Of a stretch of DNA of 55,206 bases, positions 1 to 13,328 are shown piece by piece. The stretch lies in NCBI RefSeq assembly GCF_052145335.1, contig NZ_JBKQOU010000140.1:1-55206 (forward strand), written 5' to 3'. This DNA is from Rhodoblastus sp052145335 (GTDB lineage Bacteria > Pseudomonadota > Alphaproteobacteria > Rhizobiales > Beijerinckiaceae). The notes below the pieces were generated by a model. The model was not told the origin of the DNA and did not search any database. It saw only the letters and a program-made list of their open reading frames with translations. How positions within the stretch are numbered: the first letter of the stretch is position 1; every line of letters starts with the position of its first letter. Both the position numbers and the translations under genes were made by a program.

Positions 1-2
1 GC

Positions 3-3998
<3,996 letters not shown>

Positions 3999-3999
3999 T

Positions 4000-5418
4000 A
4001 TGGGAAAGGTGACCGGCTTCCTCGAAATCGACAGGCAGGACCGCAAATACAAGCCTGCCGCCGACCGCATCCGCCATTATTCCGAATTCCTCATTCCGCT
4101 GTCGGAAGAGGCGACGCGCGACCAGGCGGCGCGCTGCATGAATTGCGGCATCCCCTACTGCCATAACGGCTGCCCGGTGAACAACCAGATCCCCGACTGG
4201 AACGATCTCGTCTATCGGGGCAACTGGGAGGAGGCGGCGCGCAACCTGCACTCCACCAATAACTTCCCGGAATTTACCGGACGCGTCTGCCCGGCGCCCT
4301 GCGAAGCGTCCTGCACGCTCAATCTCGAAGATAGCCCCGTCACGATCAAGACGATCGAATGCGCCATCGTCGACCGCGGCTGGGAAAACGGCTGGATTCG
4401 CCCCGAGCCGCCGTTGAGGAAATCCGACAAGAAGGTCGCCGTCGTCGGCGGCGGCCCAGCCGGCATGGCCGCCGCGCAGCAATTGGCGCGCGCCGGCCAC
4501 GAGGTCCATCTCTTCGAGCGCAACGCCAAGGCCGGCGGGTTGCTGCGCTACGGCATTCCCGATTTCAAGATGGAAAAGGCGTTGATCGACCGCCGCGTCG
4601 CCCAGATGGAGGCGGAAGGCGTGGTCTTCCATTATGGCGTGAATATCGGCGTCGATTGCTCCGCGGCGAAAATCGTCGCCGACCATGACGCGACCATCTT
4701 GACCGGCGGCGCGGAAAAGCCGCGCGACCTGGCGGTTCCCGGCCGCGAACTGGCCGGCGTGCATTTCGCCATGGAATTCCTGCCGCAGCAGAACCGCCGC
4801 GTGTCCCGCGAGAATTTCGGCACGGAAGAGCCGATTCTCGCCGCCGGCAAGCATGTCGTCGTGATCGGCGGCGGCGACACCGGCTCCGACTGCATCGGCA
4901 CGTCCATACGCCAGGGCGCGCTGTCGGTGATGCAGCTCGAAATCATGCCCAAGCCGCCCGAATTGGAAGACAAGCTGACGACCTGGCCCTATTGGCCGCT
5001 GAAGCTGCGCACTTCCTCGTCGCATCAGGAAGGCGCGGACCGCGATTTCGCGGTGATGACCAAGGAAATCATCGGCGACAATGGCGCGGTCAAGGCCATC
5101 CGCTGCGTGCGCGTCGACAGCAAGATGAAGGAAATTCGCGGCAGCGAATTCGACCTGCGCGCCGACCTCGTCCTGCTCGCCATGGGTTTTGTATCCCCGG
5201 TGCATGAAGGCATATTGCAGGAACTCGGCGTCGCCTTGGACGCGCGCGGAAACGTCATCGCCGACACCCTTGGCTACCAGACCAGCGTGGAAAAGGTTTT
5301 CGTCGCCGGCGACATGCGGCGTGGTCAGTCGCTGGTGGTCTGGGCGATCCGGGAGGGCCGCCAGTCGGCCCGCGCGGTCGATCTTTTCCTGACCGGCGCC
5401 AGTGAACTGCCGCGCTGA
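4000..5418 (+). CDS. gltD: Glutamate synthase small subunit
   Basis: Small subunit of glutamate synthase (472 residues). It takes electrons from NADPH through FAD and Fe-S clusters and passes them to GltB. The N-terminal cysteine-rich segment (CMNCGIPYCHNGCP, then CPAPCEASC) carries the Fe-S ligands. The FAD-binding Rossmann motif VGGGPAGMAAA lies near residue 150 and the NADPH-binding motif VIGGGDTGSDC near residue 288. Its length is normal for the family. It starts one base after the gltB stop and is followed within 20 bases by a strong terminator, so gltBD form a closed operon. Confidence 0.97.
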   Translation: MGKVTGFLEIDRQDRKYKPAADRIRHYSEFLIPLSEEATRDQAARCMNCGIPYCHNGCPVNNQIPDWNDLVYRGNWEEAARNLHSTNNFPEFTGRVCPAPCEASCTLNLEDSPVTIKTIECAIVDRGWENGWIRPEPPLRKSDKKVAVVGGGPAGMAAAQQLARAGHEVHLFERNAKAGGLLRYGIPDFKMEKALIDRRVAQMEAEGVVFHYGVNIGVDCSAAKIVADHDATILTGGAEKPRDLAVPGRELAGVHFAMEFLPQQNRRVSRENFGTEEPILAAGKHVVVIGGGDTGSDCIGTSIRQGALSVMQLEIMPKPPELEDKLTTWPYWPLKLRTSSSHQEGADRDFAVMTKEIIGDNGAVKAIRCVRVDSKMKEIRGSEFDLRADLVLLAMGFVSPVHEGILQELGVALDARGNVIADTLGYQTSVEKVFVAGDMRRGQSLVVWAIREGRQSARAVDLFLTGASELPR

Positions 5419-5437
5419 ATTTTTGATGTTCGACACG

Positions 5438-5470
5438 AAAAAGCCGGGGCTTGCGCTCCGGCTTTTTTTT
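5438..5470 (+). terminator. Rho-independent terminator of gltBD
   Basis: A stem of AAAAAGCCGG paired with CCGGCTTTTT across a 10-base loop, followed by a run of eight T, begins 19 bases after the gltD stop. The A-run on the left could let it work in both directions. Confidence 0.9.
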
Positions 5471-5480
5471 GATGCGTCGC

Positions 5481-5513
5481 GCAAAAGAAAAGGCCGCCAC
5501 GCGGCGGCCTTTC
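5481..5513 (-). terminator. Rho-independent terminator of the PEP-CTERM gene
   Basis: On the minus strand AAAGGCCGCC pairs with GGCGGCCTTT and is followed by a TTTTCTTTT-like tail. It lies about 20 bases past the stop of the minus-strand gene ending at 5534, so it ends that transcript and insulates it from the convergent gltBD operon. Confidence 0.8.
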
Positions 5514-5533
5514 CGGTTCTATGAGCAAGTCGC

Positions 5534-6139
5534 TCAGGCGGCGAAGTTCACAACCTTGTTGCGGCGATAGCCGACAAAGCCGAGGCCGGCGAAACCGGCC
5601 AGCATCATGACCCAGGTCGAAGCCTCGGGAACGCCGCTGGTGTACGACACTTGGCCGACGCCGAATTCCCAGCTGTAATTACCGCCACTGCCGTTGCCGA
5701 TCATAAGATCGGTAATTCCCGAACCAAACACACTAACCGGGTCGTAACCGCAGCAAAGGCTCGCTATATTACCGGTCGAAATCAGCCCACTTTTGCCGTA
5801 GGCCGAATAGGTCGACGGACCAAACTCAGAGTTGCTGCCAAAATTGTCGAACGTGAACGAAAGGTTCTTCACTCCGGAAGCAAAGGCAATGTTAAGTGTT
5901 TCCGTCGTTGGGTACTCGCCAGTCGGCGAGTTGCCCAAACCGTAGGTCCCGAAGGACCCGGTAACCGGAGCATTATCGGGTCCAGGTCCGCCGATCAGCG
6001 AGAAAGTTACGCCCGGAAACTGCGTCGTCACCGGAGTATAGAGCGGCAGGGTGGAGAAGTCGATCGTCGTGGCATAAGCAGGAGCGGCAACTGCTGTCAA
6101 AAGAGCAATGGCGCCCGCGCTAAATAGTAACTTGAACAT
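5534..6139 (-). CDS. PEP-CTERM sorting domain protein
   Basis: Secreted surface or exopolysaccharide-associated protein of 201 residues. It has a signal peptide at residues 1-23 (ending AYA), a beta-rich Gly/Ser/Thr-rich middle, and a C-terminal sorting signal. The signal has VPEASTW, a hydrophobic segment with the typical G spacing, and a basic YRRNK end. The family is recognised by an exosortase, which cuts at the PEP motif; no exosortase gene is visible here. The gene stands alone, with its own terminator downstream. The middle region gives no clue to function. Confidence 0.9.
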   Translation of the reverse strand: MFKLLFSAGAIALLTAVAAPAYATTIDFSTLPLYTPVTTQFPGVTFSLIGGPGPDNAPVTGSFGTYGLGNSPTGEYPTTETLNIAFASGVKNLSFTFDNFGSNSEFGPSTYSAYGKSGLISTGNIASLCCGYDPVSVFGSGITDLMIGNGSGGNYSWEFGVGQVSYTSGVPEASTWVMMLAGFAGLGFVGYRRNKVVNFAA

Positions 6140-6399
6140 GTTACCCCCTTTATCGAATCAAAACGATATACACACCTGCATTTTTTGCAGCAAAAGGATC
6201 GGGAATTAGTCAGGATCTTCCCCCTCCGGAGACCCCGACGCAACCGGCAAGTGCGAAACCGTGGCGACACGGTCAAGGTACAATGGTGACGCTTAATGTC
6301 AAGCTTTTCCCCGACCTGCGGCGCTGATTTTGTTTCATTTAACAAAAAGAAACAGGGACTTGCGATCCGGCTATTTTCTGCGCGGCGCGGTGGTGAAAC

Positions 6400-6770
6400 A
6401 TCAGGGAAATTCGAGCTGTTCTCCCGAATCGGCGGCCATCCCTGGATATTTCCTGGTTGGTGAGCGTCGAGCGGCCCTGGGTGAGCGATGCGATGCGCTC
6501 GGCTTGACGACAACCGCCATACTCGTCGTCTGCTCCATGCAAAACGAGGCGTGAGGCCACGTAGCGGCGATCGCAATAGCCATCCCGCCGCCGACACTAT
6601 GGCCAAGGACGATGAAGTCGCCGAGGCCCAGGCTGGAATGAAGGGCGCGAAAATCTCCGCAAGCCTCTTCCCGGATGAACCGGAGTCCGAGCTTGCCGGG
6701 AAAGGGATCGGATTCGCCAAAGCCCAAACGATCATAGGCCACCACCTTTCGCCCTGTCGCCGGCTTCGGT
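6400..6770 (-). pseudogene. Alpha/beta hydrolase remnant with an internal deletion
   Basis: In the minus frame from about 6770, KVVAYDRLGFGESDP and the nucleophile elbow GHSVGGG are clear alpha/beta hydrolase motifs (to nt 6554). The frame then changes, and RLVLHGADDEYGG plus ERIASLTQG, which match the acid-loop region of the same family, follow directly in another frame to about nt 6470. Some 70 residues that normally separate these blocks are missing. No N-terminal part is left upstream, because the next intact gene begins there. It is a dead gene; the substrate cannot be told. Confidence 0.7.
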
Positions 6771-6852
6771 GACAGCGTTTACGTCCATCGATTGCCGCGA
6801 CGCGCCGCGATCTTTAAGCTTTTTGCAGCAAGCGGCGAGAGGGATCGATATC

Positions 6853-8322
6853 GTGTTTGATCGAATGAGGAGGCTGGCCAAGCGAACGGCAATGCTGCTC
6901 GCCGTCGTCCTGGTGACTTTGCTCGGCGTGCGGATATACGACACGCAACGCGGCTTGCCTTTGGAGCCCTGGCACATCCATGCGCCGCCTGAACTCAAAG
7001 CCGAAGCCATCGACCGCGCCGACTGGACCGATTATCTCAAGGCGGAAGACGAGGCCTTCGCCTATGTGCGCAGGGAGGTGACGGAAAAGCTCCCCGCCGG
7101 CGAGCAAGTCCCGTTCAATCGCTACTTCGACAAAAGCCCCATCTATCCCGGCAATTTCGCGCAGGACTGGAATCGCTCCTATGTGCTGGAGCCCGAAGGA
7201 GCCCGGGCCGGCGCCGTGGTGCTGCTCCACGGCCTGACGGATTCGCCCTATAGCCTGCGCCATATCGCGCGCGTCTATCGGGACCACGGTTTTGTCGTGA
7301 TCGCGATCCGGCTGCCCGCGCATGGCCTCGTTCCGGGCTCCTTGGCGGAAGTCGCTTGGCAAGACTGGATGGCGGCGACCCGTCTGGCCGTCAGGGAAGC
7401 GCGCCGCCGCATCGACCCGTCCCTCCCCTTGCACATGGTCGGCTTTTCCAACGGCGGGGCGCTGGCGTTGAAATATGCCCTCGACGCCATCGAGGATCCG
7501 AAACTGGCGCGTCCCGATCGTCTCGTGCTCATTTCGCCGATGATCGGCATCACGCGCTTTGCGCGCTTCGCCGGGATAGCCGCGCTGCCGTCCTTCTTCC
7601 CGGCCTTCGCCAAGGCGGCCTGGCTCGGCGTCGTGCCGGAGTTCAATCCGTTCAAGTATAATTCGTTTCCGGTGAATGGCGCGCGCCAGTCCTATCTCGT
7701 GACGCACGTGCTGCAACAGCAGATCGCGCGGCTTGCCGACGAGAAGCGTCTCGACAGCCTGGCGCCGCTCCTCACCTTTCAATCGGTGATCGACTTCACC
7801 GTCTCGACCCGCGCGATCGTCACCGGCCTCTATGCGCAGCTTCCCTTGAGCGGCAGCGAACTCGTGCTGTTCGATCTGAACCGCAGCGCGAAATTCGGAC
7901 AATTGCTGCGCATCGCCTCGAATACGACCCTGGCGCGCCTGCTCAACCCGCCGCCGCGCCTGTTCCGCACCACGATCATCACCAACATCTCGCCCGACAG
8001 CAGCGAAGTCGCCGAGCGGGTGACGGAGACGGGCGCCGTCGAAGAGCAATCGCGCGCCCTTGGGCTCGCCTATCCGCCGGGCGTGTTTTCGCTGTCGCAT
8101 GTCGCACTGCCCTTTCCCCTCAACGATTCGCTTTACGGATTGCAGCCGGACGGGCTCGAGGATTTCGGCGTCAATCTCGGCGCCATTTCGCCGCGCGGCG
8201 AGCGGGGAACGCTGATCGTCAGCCTGGATTCGCTGCTTCGCATGTCGTCGAATCCTTTCTTCCCCTATATGATCGAGCGCATCGAACAAGGCATGCCAGC
8301 CAAGCCGCCTGCGCCACATTGA
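6853..8322 (+). CDS. Alpha/beta-fold hydrolase, membrane-anchored
   Basis: A 489-residue protein with one N-terminal hydrophobic segment (about residues 10-25) after an RMRRLAKR basic stretch, so probably anchored to the inner membrane with the catalytic domain outside the cytoplasm. The oxyanion-loop motif VVLLHGLTDSPYSLR and the nucleophile elbow GFSNGGA fit a lipase/esterase or S33-like hydrolase. A late histidine in SLSHVALPF is a candidate catalytic base. I chose the GTG start because GAGAGGG lies 11 bases upstream; ATG at 6865 is the alternative. It is followed 19 bases later by an AI-2E permease gene and is likely co-transcribed with it. The substrate is unknown. Confidence 0.85.
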   Translation: MFDRMRRLAKRTAMLLAVVLVTLLGVRIYDTQRGLPLEPWHIHAPPELKAEAIDRADWTDYLKAEDEAFAYVRREVTEKLPAGEQVPFNRYFDKSPIYPGNFAQDWNRSYVLEPEGARAGAVVLLHGLTDSPYSLRHIARVYRDHGFVVIAIRLPAHGLVPGSLAEVAWQDWMAATRLAVREARRRIDPSLPLHMVGFSNGGALALKYALDAIEDPKLARPDRLVLISPMIGITRFARFAGIAALPSFFPAFAKAAWLGVVPEFNPFKYNSFPVNGARQSYLVTHVLQQQIARLADEKRLDSLAPLLTFQSVIDFTVSTRAIVTGLYAQLPLSGSELVLFDLNRSAKFGQLLRIASNTTLARLLNPPPRLFRTTIITNISPDSSEVAERVTETGAVEEQSRALGLAYPPGVFSLSHVALPFPLNDSLYGLQPDGLEDFGVNLGAISPRGERGTLIVSLDSLLRMSSNPFFPYMIERIEQGMPAKPPAPH

Positions 8323-8341
8323 TCTCTTGCAAGGAAATGGA

Positions 8342-9409
8342 ATGGAAAACGGCCTCATCCGCATGGCGGCGGCGATGGTCATCGCCGCGATCGGCATCGC
8401 GGCGCTCTATTTCGCCGCCCGCGTCTTCGAGCCGGTCGCCTTCGCCCTGTTCGCCATGGCCATCGTCTGGCCGTTCCAGAAGGCGCTGCAGAAGATAATG
8501 CCGAAGGCGCTGGCGCTCATCGCCACCCTGCTGGTGACGCTGGTGGTCTTCGTCACCTTGTCCTCCGTGATCGCCTGGGGGGGCGGCCAGATCGCCCAAT
8601 GGCTCACCCGCAATTTCGATCGCCTGCAAGCGCTTTACGCTTCCAGTACGCAATGGTTGGAGCAGCACGACGTTTTCATCGCCTCCATCGTCGCGGAACG
8701 GTTCAATGTCGTGTGGCTGCTGCGGCTGTTTCAGCAGATCGCCATCCGGTTGAACGGCCTCATCGGCTTCTCGCTGCTGATCCTGATCTTCCTGACCATG
8801 GGCCTCCTCGAAGCCGGGGTCTTCGCGGAAAACCTTCGCAAGATCGAAGACGAGCCGAATGGCGGAAGGCTGATCGCCGCTGGCGTCAAGACGGCCAGGA
8901 AAATCCGCCGCTACATGCTGGTCCGCACTTTGGCGAGCATGGTGACGGGGTTGATCGTCTGGGGCTTTTCGCTTGCCGTCGGCCTCGAAGTCGCCGCCGC
9001 TTGGGGCGTCATATCTTTCGCGCTGAACTACATCCCTTTCCTCGGTCCGTTGATCGCCACCGTTCTGCCCACCCTGTTCGCCTTCGCGCAAACGGGATCG
9101 TGGGAACTGGCGGTCCTGGTGCTGGTGGCGCTGACCATCGTGCAGTTCCTGATCGGCAGCTACCTGGAGCCTTTGTTCACCGCCAAAACCCTGTCCATCT
9201 CACCGTTTTTCGTGGTCTTCTCGGTGTTCTTCTGGAGTTTTCTCTGGGGCCTGCCGGGAACCCTGATCGGCGTTCCCATCGCCATCGCCTGCCTGACCAT
9301 CTGCGAACAATATCCGGGAAGCCGCTGGATCGCCGTCCTGCTGTCGGGACAGGCGCCCGATGAAAAGCTTGGGGGAGCCGAGGCTCTTGTGGACCTGCCC
9401 GAGGGATGA
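8342..9409 (+). CDS. AI-2E family transporter (first copy)
   Basis: Inner-membrane protein of 355 residues in the AI-2E/PerM/TqsA family, with about seven to eight predicted membrane segments. These cluster at residues 5-70 and 140-340, around a soluble loop. The family C-terminal region is clear in NYIPFLGPLIATVLPTL and the later Trp/Pro-rich FFWSFLWGLPGTLIG. AAGGA sits 7 bases before the ATG, which decides the start. Members export varied substrates or act as Na+/H+ antiporters, so the family name should not be read as proof of autoinducer transport. A second, divergent copy is at 25437-26540. Confidence 0.9.
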   Translation: MENGLIRMAAAMVIAAIGIAALYFAARVFEPVAFALFAMAIVWPFQKALQKIMPKALALIATLLVTLVVFVTLSSVIAWGGGQIAQWLTRNFDRLQALYASSTQWLEQHDVFIASIVAERFNVVWLLRLFQQIAIRLNGLIGFSLLILIFLTMGLLEAGVFAENLRKIEDEPNGGRLIAAGVKTARKIRRYMLVRTLASMVTGLIVWGFSLAVGLEVAAAWGVISFALNYIPFLGPLIATVLPTLFAFAQTGSWELAVLVLVALTIVQFLIGSYLEPLFTAKTLSISPFFVVFSVFFWSFLWGLPGTLIGVPIAIACLTICEQYPGSRWIAVLLSGQAPDEKLGGAEALVDLPEG

Positions 9410-9607
9410 GTCGCGAGACTGTCATATAGGCCCAGCAATATCCTCGAGCTTATGGATCGAGGCGTCAGGGCCTTTTCGTGGCTCTCCCTCGCCTCAAGTC
9501 TTCGCATCGCAGCAAAAAGGTCTGGCGCTCTCGCGAAGGCGACTTAAGATAGCGCCGCTTAGCTTGCCCCGAATTCATTTCCGCCAAGTCCGATAAAGCA
9601 AGGTCCA

Positions 9608-10654
9608 ATGAAGATGGAACACGCTGCAAAAACAATCTCCCGCGACCCGATCCTGGTGGATCTCGCCTTGCAAGGGGGCGGTTCGCACGGGGCGTTCACC
9701 TGGGGGGTGCTCGATCGTTTTCTGGAAGAGCCCTGGCTGGAGATCGATGGCGTTTCCGGCACTTCGGCCGGCGCGATGAACGCCGCCGTTCTCGCCGCCG
9801 GCTACGCCAGGGGCGGCGCGCAGGGCGCGCGCGCGGCGCTGGAAAATTTCTGGCGCGGCGTCTCGGACGCGGCGCGGTTCAGCCCGTTGCAGCGCGGGCC
9901 GCTCGACATTCTTCTCGGCCGCTGGACGATGGACAACTCGCCCGTCTATCTGATGGCGGACATGATGTCGCGGGTGATTTCGCCCTATACTTTGAGCGCC
10001 TCCGGCAAGAATCCCCTGCGCGACCTTCTGAACGAATTCATCGATTTCGACCTGATCGCCAAGTCGCCGATCAATGTCTTCATCACCGCCACCAATGTCC
10101 ATACCGGCAGGGGCCGGATATTCCGCAACGACGCCGTCACGCCCGAAGTCCTTCTCGCTTCGGCCTGTCTGCCGAGCATGTTCCAGGCCGTCGAAATCGA
10201 GGGCGACCATTATTGGGACGGCGGCTATTCCGGCAATCCGACGCTCACGCCGCTGGTGCGCTACTGCAAGGCGGACGACATGATTCTCATCCCGATCAAT
10301 CCCGTCGAACGCGCGGAAACGCCGCGCACCGCCTCGGAAATCATGAACCGCCTGAACGAGATTTCCTTCAACGCCGTCGCGCTCAAGGAACTGCGCATGA
10401 TCGCCATGCTCCGCAAGGTCGTCGACGCCGGCGACAGCGAAGGCGCTGAATGGGCGAAACTGCGCCTCCATCGCGTCGGCAACGACGTCATGAACACCCT
10501 CGGCGCCTCGTCGAAGATGATCACGGAATGGGCCTTCCTGACCATGCTGCGCGACGAGGGCCGCAAATCCGCGCAAGCTTTTCTCGACGCGCACGCTTTT
10601 GAACTCGGCAAGAAATCGACGATGGACATCGATGTCCTGCTGGAAGGAGTTTGA
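9608..10654 (+). CDS. Patatin-like phospholipase
   Basis: Patatin-family serine acyl hydrolase of 348 residues. The oxyanion loop QGGGSHGAFTWGVL lies near residue 18, the nucleophile motif GTSAG near residue 50, and the catalytic aspartate in the DGGYSGNP motif near residue 205, so the Ser-Asp dyad is complete. There is no signal peptide. The C-terminal third resembles the extension of alphaproteobacterial patatins that are often found near 3-hydroxybutyrate genes (from memory). The stop is 3 bases before the start of the GntP-family permease, indicating co-transcription. A role in storage-polymer or lipid turnover is an inference from this context. Confidence 0.9.
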   Translation: MKMEHAAKTISRDPILVDLALQGGGSHGAFTWGVLDRFLEEPWLEIDGVSGTSAGAMNAAVLAAGYARGGAQGARAALENFWRGVSDAARFSPLQRGPLDILLGRWTMDNSPVYLMADMMSRVISPYTLSASGKNPLRDLLNEFIDFDLIAKSPINVFITATNVHTGRGRIFRNDAVTPEVLLASACLPSMFQAVEIEGDHYWDGGYSGNPTLTPLVRYCKADDMILIPINPVERAETPRTASEIMNRLNEISFNAVALKELRMIAMLRKVVDAGDSEGAEWAKLRLHRVGNDVMNTLGASSKMITEWAFLTMLRDEGRKSAQAFLDAHAFELGKKSTMDIDVLLEGV

Positions 10655-10657
10655 CGC

Positions 10658-12127
10658 ATGGGTCTGCTCGGCATTCTCTTCGCCCTCGGCCTGCTGATCT
10701 GGCTCGCCTATCGCGGCTGGAGCATTCTCTTGCTGGCGCCCGCCGCCGCGATCCTCGCGGCGCTCCTCGCCGGCGAGCCCACCCTCGCGCACTGGACGCA
10801 GACTTTTATGCGCAGCGCGGCGCAGTTCATCATGCAGTTTTTTCCGATCTTTCTCCTCGGCGCCTTGTTCGGCAAGCTGATGGAGGACAGCGGCTCGGTA
10901 TCGACCATCGCGAGCTTCATGACCGAAAAGCTCGGCGCCAAGCGCGCGGTGCTGGCGGTGGTGCTGGCCGGCGCCCTCGTCACCTATGGCGGCGTCAGCT
11001 TGTTCGTCGCCTTTTTCGTCATCGCGCCGATGGCTCAGGCCCTGTTCCGCTCGGCGGGAATTCCCAAACGGCTGATGCCCGCGGCGATCATGCTCGGCGC
11101 CTCGACTTTCACCATGTCCGCCCTGCCCGGCACGCCGGCAATCCAGAACGCCATACCCACGCCGTTTTTCGGCACCACGCCTTTTGCGGCGCCGGGCCTC
11201 GGCGTCGTCGCTTCCGCGATCATGCTGGCTTTCGGCCTGTGGTGGCTGGCCCGCGCCGAGGCCAAGGCCCGCGCGAAGGGCGAAGGTTTTGGCGATGACA
11301 TCCTGTCCACGGATGACGCCAAAGCCGCCGATCATGCGTCGACAGATCTTATCGTGCGCGAGCGCGCGACGACGGCGGGCGCCTTCGATCCCATTGAGAT
11401 CGCCCATAGCCAGGAATGCGCGGGCGGCCCGCCGGTCGTCCTGGCTTTCCTGCCGCTCATTGTCGTGATCGGCGTCAATCTGGTGATGTCGCTGTTCGTG
11501 CTGCCCCGCCTCGACGCCTCGTTCCTTGCCGAACCCGCCTGGGGCGAGACCTCGCTCTCCGCCGTCGGCGGCGTCTGGGCGGTGGTGGTGGCGCTGGCGG
11601 CGGCTATCGCCGTGCTGGTGGCGATCAATTTCCGCCGCCTGCCTTCCTTGCGCGCCTCGATGGACGCCGGCGCCAACGCCTCCGTGCTGCCGGTGCTCAG
11701 CGTCGCCAGCCTCGTCGGCTTCGGCTCGGTGGTGGCGGCGCTGCCGGCTTTCGCTTTGGTTCGCGACTGGGTGCTTGGCATCGGCGGCGGACCCTTGGTT
11801 TCGCTCGCCGTGGCGACCAACGTGCTTGCCGCCTTGACCGGTTCCGCGTCGGGCGGCCTGACCATCGCGCTCGACGCGCTCGGCGGCGCCTATATGCAGA
11901 TCGCCGCCGAACAGGGCATCGATCCCGGCCTGATGCACCGCGTCGCGGTGATCGGCGCAGGAACGCTGGACATGCTGCCGCATAATGGCGCGGTGGTCAC
12001 CGTGTTGGCCGTCTGCGGCTCCAGCCATCGCGAAAGCTATTTCGACATCGTCATGGTCGGCGTGGTCAGTTCGCTGGTGGCGCTGGCCGCGGTGATCGGA
12101 CTCGGCACGGTGTTCGGATCGTTCTGA
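10658..12127 (+). CDS. GntP-family permease
   Basis: Polytopic inner-membrane protein of 489 residues with about 12 hydrophobic segments, fitting the GntP/gluconate:H+ symporter superfamily. Recognisable family segments are FPIFLLGALFGKLMEDSGS, VTYGGVSLFVAFFV and ALPGTPAIQNAIPT in the first half, and ALTGSASGGLTIAL and LPHNGAVVTVL near the end. It starts 3 bases after the patatin gene. GntP relatives carry sugar acids or short hydroxy acids; next to a patatin, uptake or release of 3-hydroxybutyrate is a reasonable guess, not a demonstrated function. Confidence 0.88.
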   Translation: MGLLGILFALGLLIWLAYRGWSILLLAPAAAILAALLAGEPTLAHWTQTFMRSAAQFIMQFFPIFLLGALFGKLMEDSGSVSTIASFMTEKLGAKRAVLAVVLAGALVTYGGVSLFVAFFVIAPMAQALFRSAGIPKRLMPAAIMLGASTFTMSALPGTPAIQNAIPTPFFGTTPFAAPGLGVVASAIMLAFGLWWLARAEAKARAKGEGFGDDILSTDDAKAADHASTDLIVRERATTAGAFDPIEIAHSQECAGGPPVVLAFLPLIVVIGVNLVMSLFVLPRLDASFLAEPAWGETSLSAVGGVWAVVVALAAAIAVLVAINFRRLPSLRASMDAGANASVLPVLSVASLVGFGSVVAALPAFALVRDWVLGIGGGPLVSLAVATNVLAALTGSASGGLTIALDALGGAYMQIAAEQGIDPGLMHRVAVIGAGTLDMLPHNGAVVTVLAVCGSSHRESYFDIVMVGVVSSLVALAAVIGLGTVFGSF

Positions 12128-12173
12128 GCTTGCGATCCGGGTGACGCTGGAGGTTCGGCAGGGGGAAGACAAG

Positions 12174-12201
12174 GAGCCCGACGCCCCCCTACGTCGGGCT
12201 C
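12174..12201. repeat. 10-bp inverted repeat after the GntP-family gene
   Basis: GAGCCCGACG and CGTCGGGCTC form a perfect 10-bp stem with an 8-base C-rich loop, 46 bases past the permease stop. No T-run follows, so it is either a weak terminator or an mRNA 3' stabilising hairpin. Confidence 0.6.
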
Positions 12202-12362
12202 CCGCTTCGCCTCCTCCGGAGGAGCAAGTGGAATTTAGCCAAACTGTTCGGAAAGGTCTCGGTGATTCGTCGGCGACGATCACGATTGCGGGCGATCGTT
12301 GCAAATCGGCATTTGCCAAGATCGCGCTACGGGCCGTGACGAGCAGATTGCAAAGGAAAAAT

Positions 12363-12404
12363 CCGGCGCTCTCGGTCTGTGGGGGGCATAGAACGAGAGC
12401 GCCG
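12363..12404. repeat. 12-bp perfect inverted repeat in a gene-poor gap
   Basis: CCGGCGCTCTCG and CGAGAGCGCCGG are perfect complements around an 18-base G-rich loop. The stretch 12128-13328 that holds it has no convincing gene on either strand. A second palindrome, TTTCCCTG-CCAA-CAGGGAAA, sits at 12768-12787. The rest of the gap shows no coding pattern. A small RNA or the ends of a lost element are possible, but unproven. Confidence 0.5.
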
Positions 12405-13262
12405 GCAGGGGGCTCGGACTGAACACCCGCCGCCCCACGGCGTCTTAAGTGACGGCCATTTATGTTCAATTGTTGGCGGATTGTGGGCTATCTGACGGCT
12501 ATCCCGGCCTCCGCGCGCTGGCTGCGAGGGTCACGCAGTTGCGTCGCCGCCAAGCGCATTTCCTTGCACCGCGGAGGGCGGCGCGCGCCGACCGCAAGGC
12601 GTTCATCTCGTCTGCGGATCGAGTTTCGCCAGCACCATCGGGCGTGACGTGGTCGCGTGGCCGACAGGAAATGGTCGCCTGTCGCGCTCAATCGCGATCC
12701 CGGCGCGCCGACTCGTTGTTTTTGATGGTGCTGGAAGCAGTGATCCCCCAACCGCTCTGTCACTAAATTTCCCTGCCAACAGGGAAAGAACAGCGAATCT
12801 TTGGTGAAAGTGATCCCGAAACGGCGTTCTCGATTTCAACATCCCACGGAATTTCAGGATCTTGCGCGCAAAATTCCCGTTGGTGTTAACAGGGATTTTA
12901 ATAGGGTCGATCAGGGAAAAAATTGCGCTAAACACGGAACATGTGAGCCGGTTCAGCTGACGGTCCTGTTGCTGGCTGTGGGACTCGGAAATGGAAGTAA
13001 ACTCCTATCCAACCACTCAATCCTCAGCCCCCTGCTCACTGCGGGCCATCAGGCACAACGCACCGCCAGCGCTTAGGCTCCAAAGCGCAGATAACAGCCG
13101 TTCGAAAAACAATCATCACCGGCTGCTCGGCGCCACAACCGGAAATTGTCGTGCGGCGAAAGGGTCCCTGTCTGGCATAAAGCTGACATCGATATTTTGG
13201 CGTGGCGGCCCATCGCCGTTCAGGCTCGAGCCCCATTCCGGGGTCATGGGAAGCGACGGCTT

Positions 13263-13288
13263 TGGAAAAAGGCCGCCAAATGGCGGCC
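13263..13288 (-). terminator. Rho-independent terminator of the glycine-zipper gene
   Basis: On the minus strand GGCCGCC pairs with GGCGGCC across ATTT, followed by TTTTTCC. It lies 41 bases past the stop of the gene at 13329-13559. Confidence 0.8.
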
Positions 13289-13328
13289 CTACATTGCGGA
13301 CGTCGAGATCCTGCGGCCGGCGGCGGGT

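Noticed and set aside
9575..12469. A 964-residue open frame on the minus strand across the patatin and permease genes
   Set aside because: It is the antisense of two well-supported plus-strand genes, has the His/Arg/Gly-rich composition of a high-GC shadow frame, and shows no known motif.
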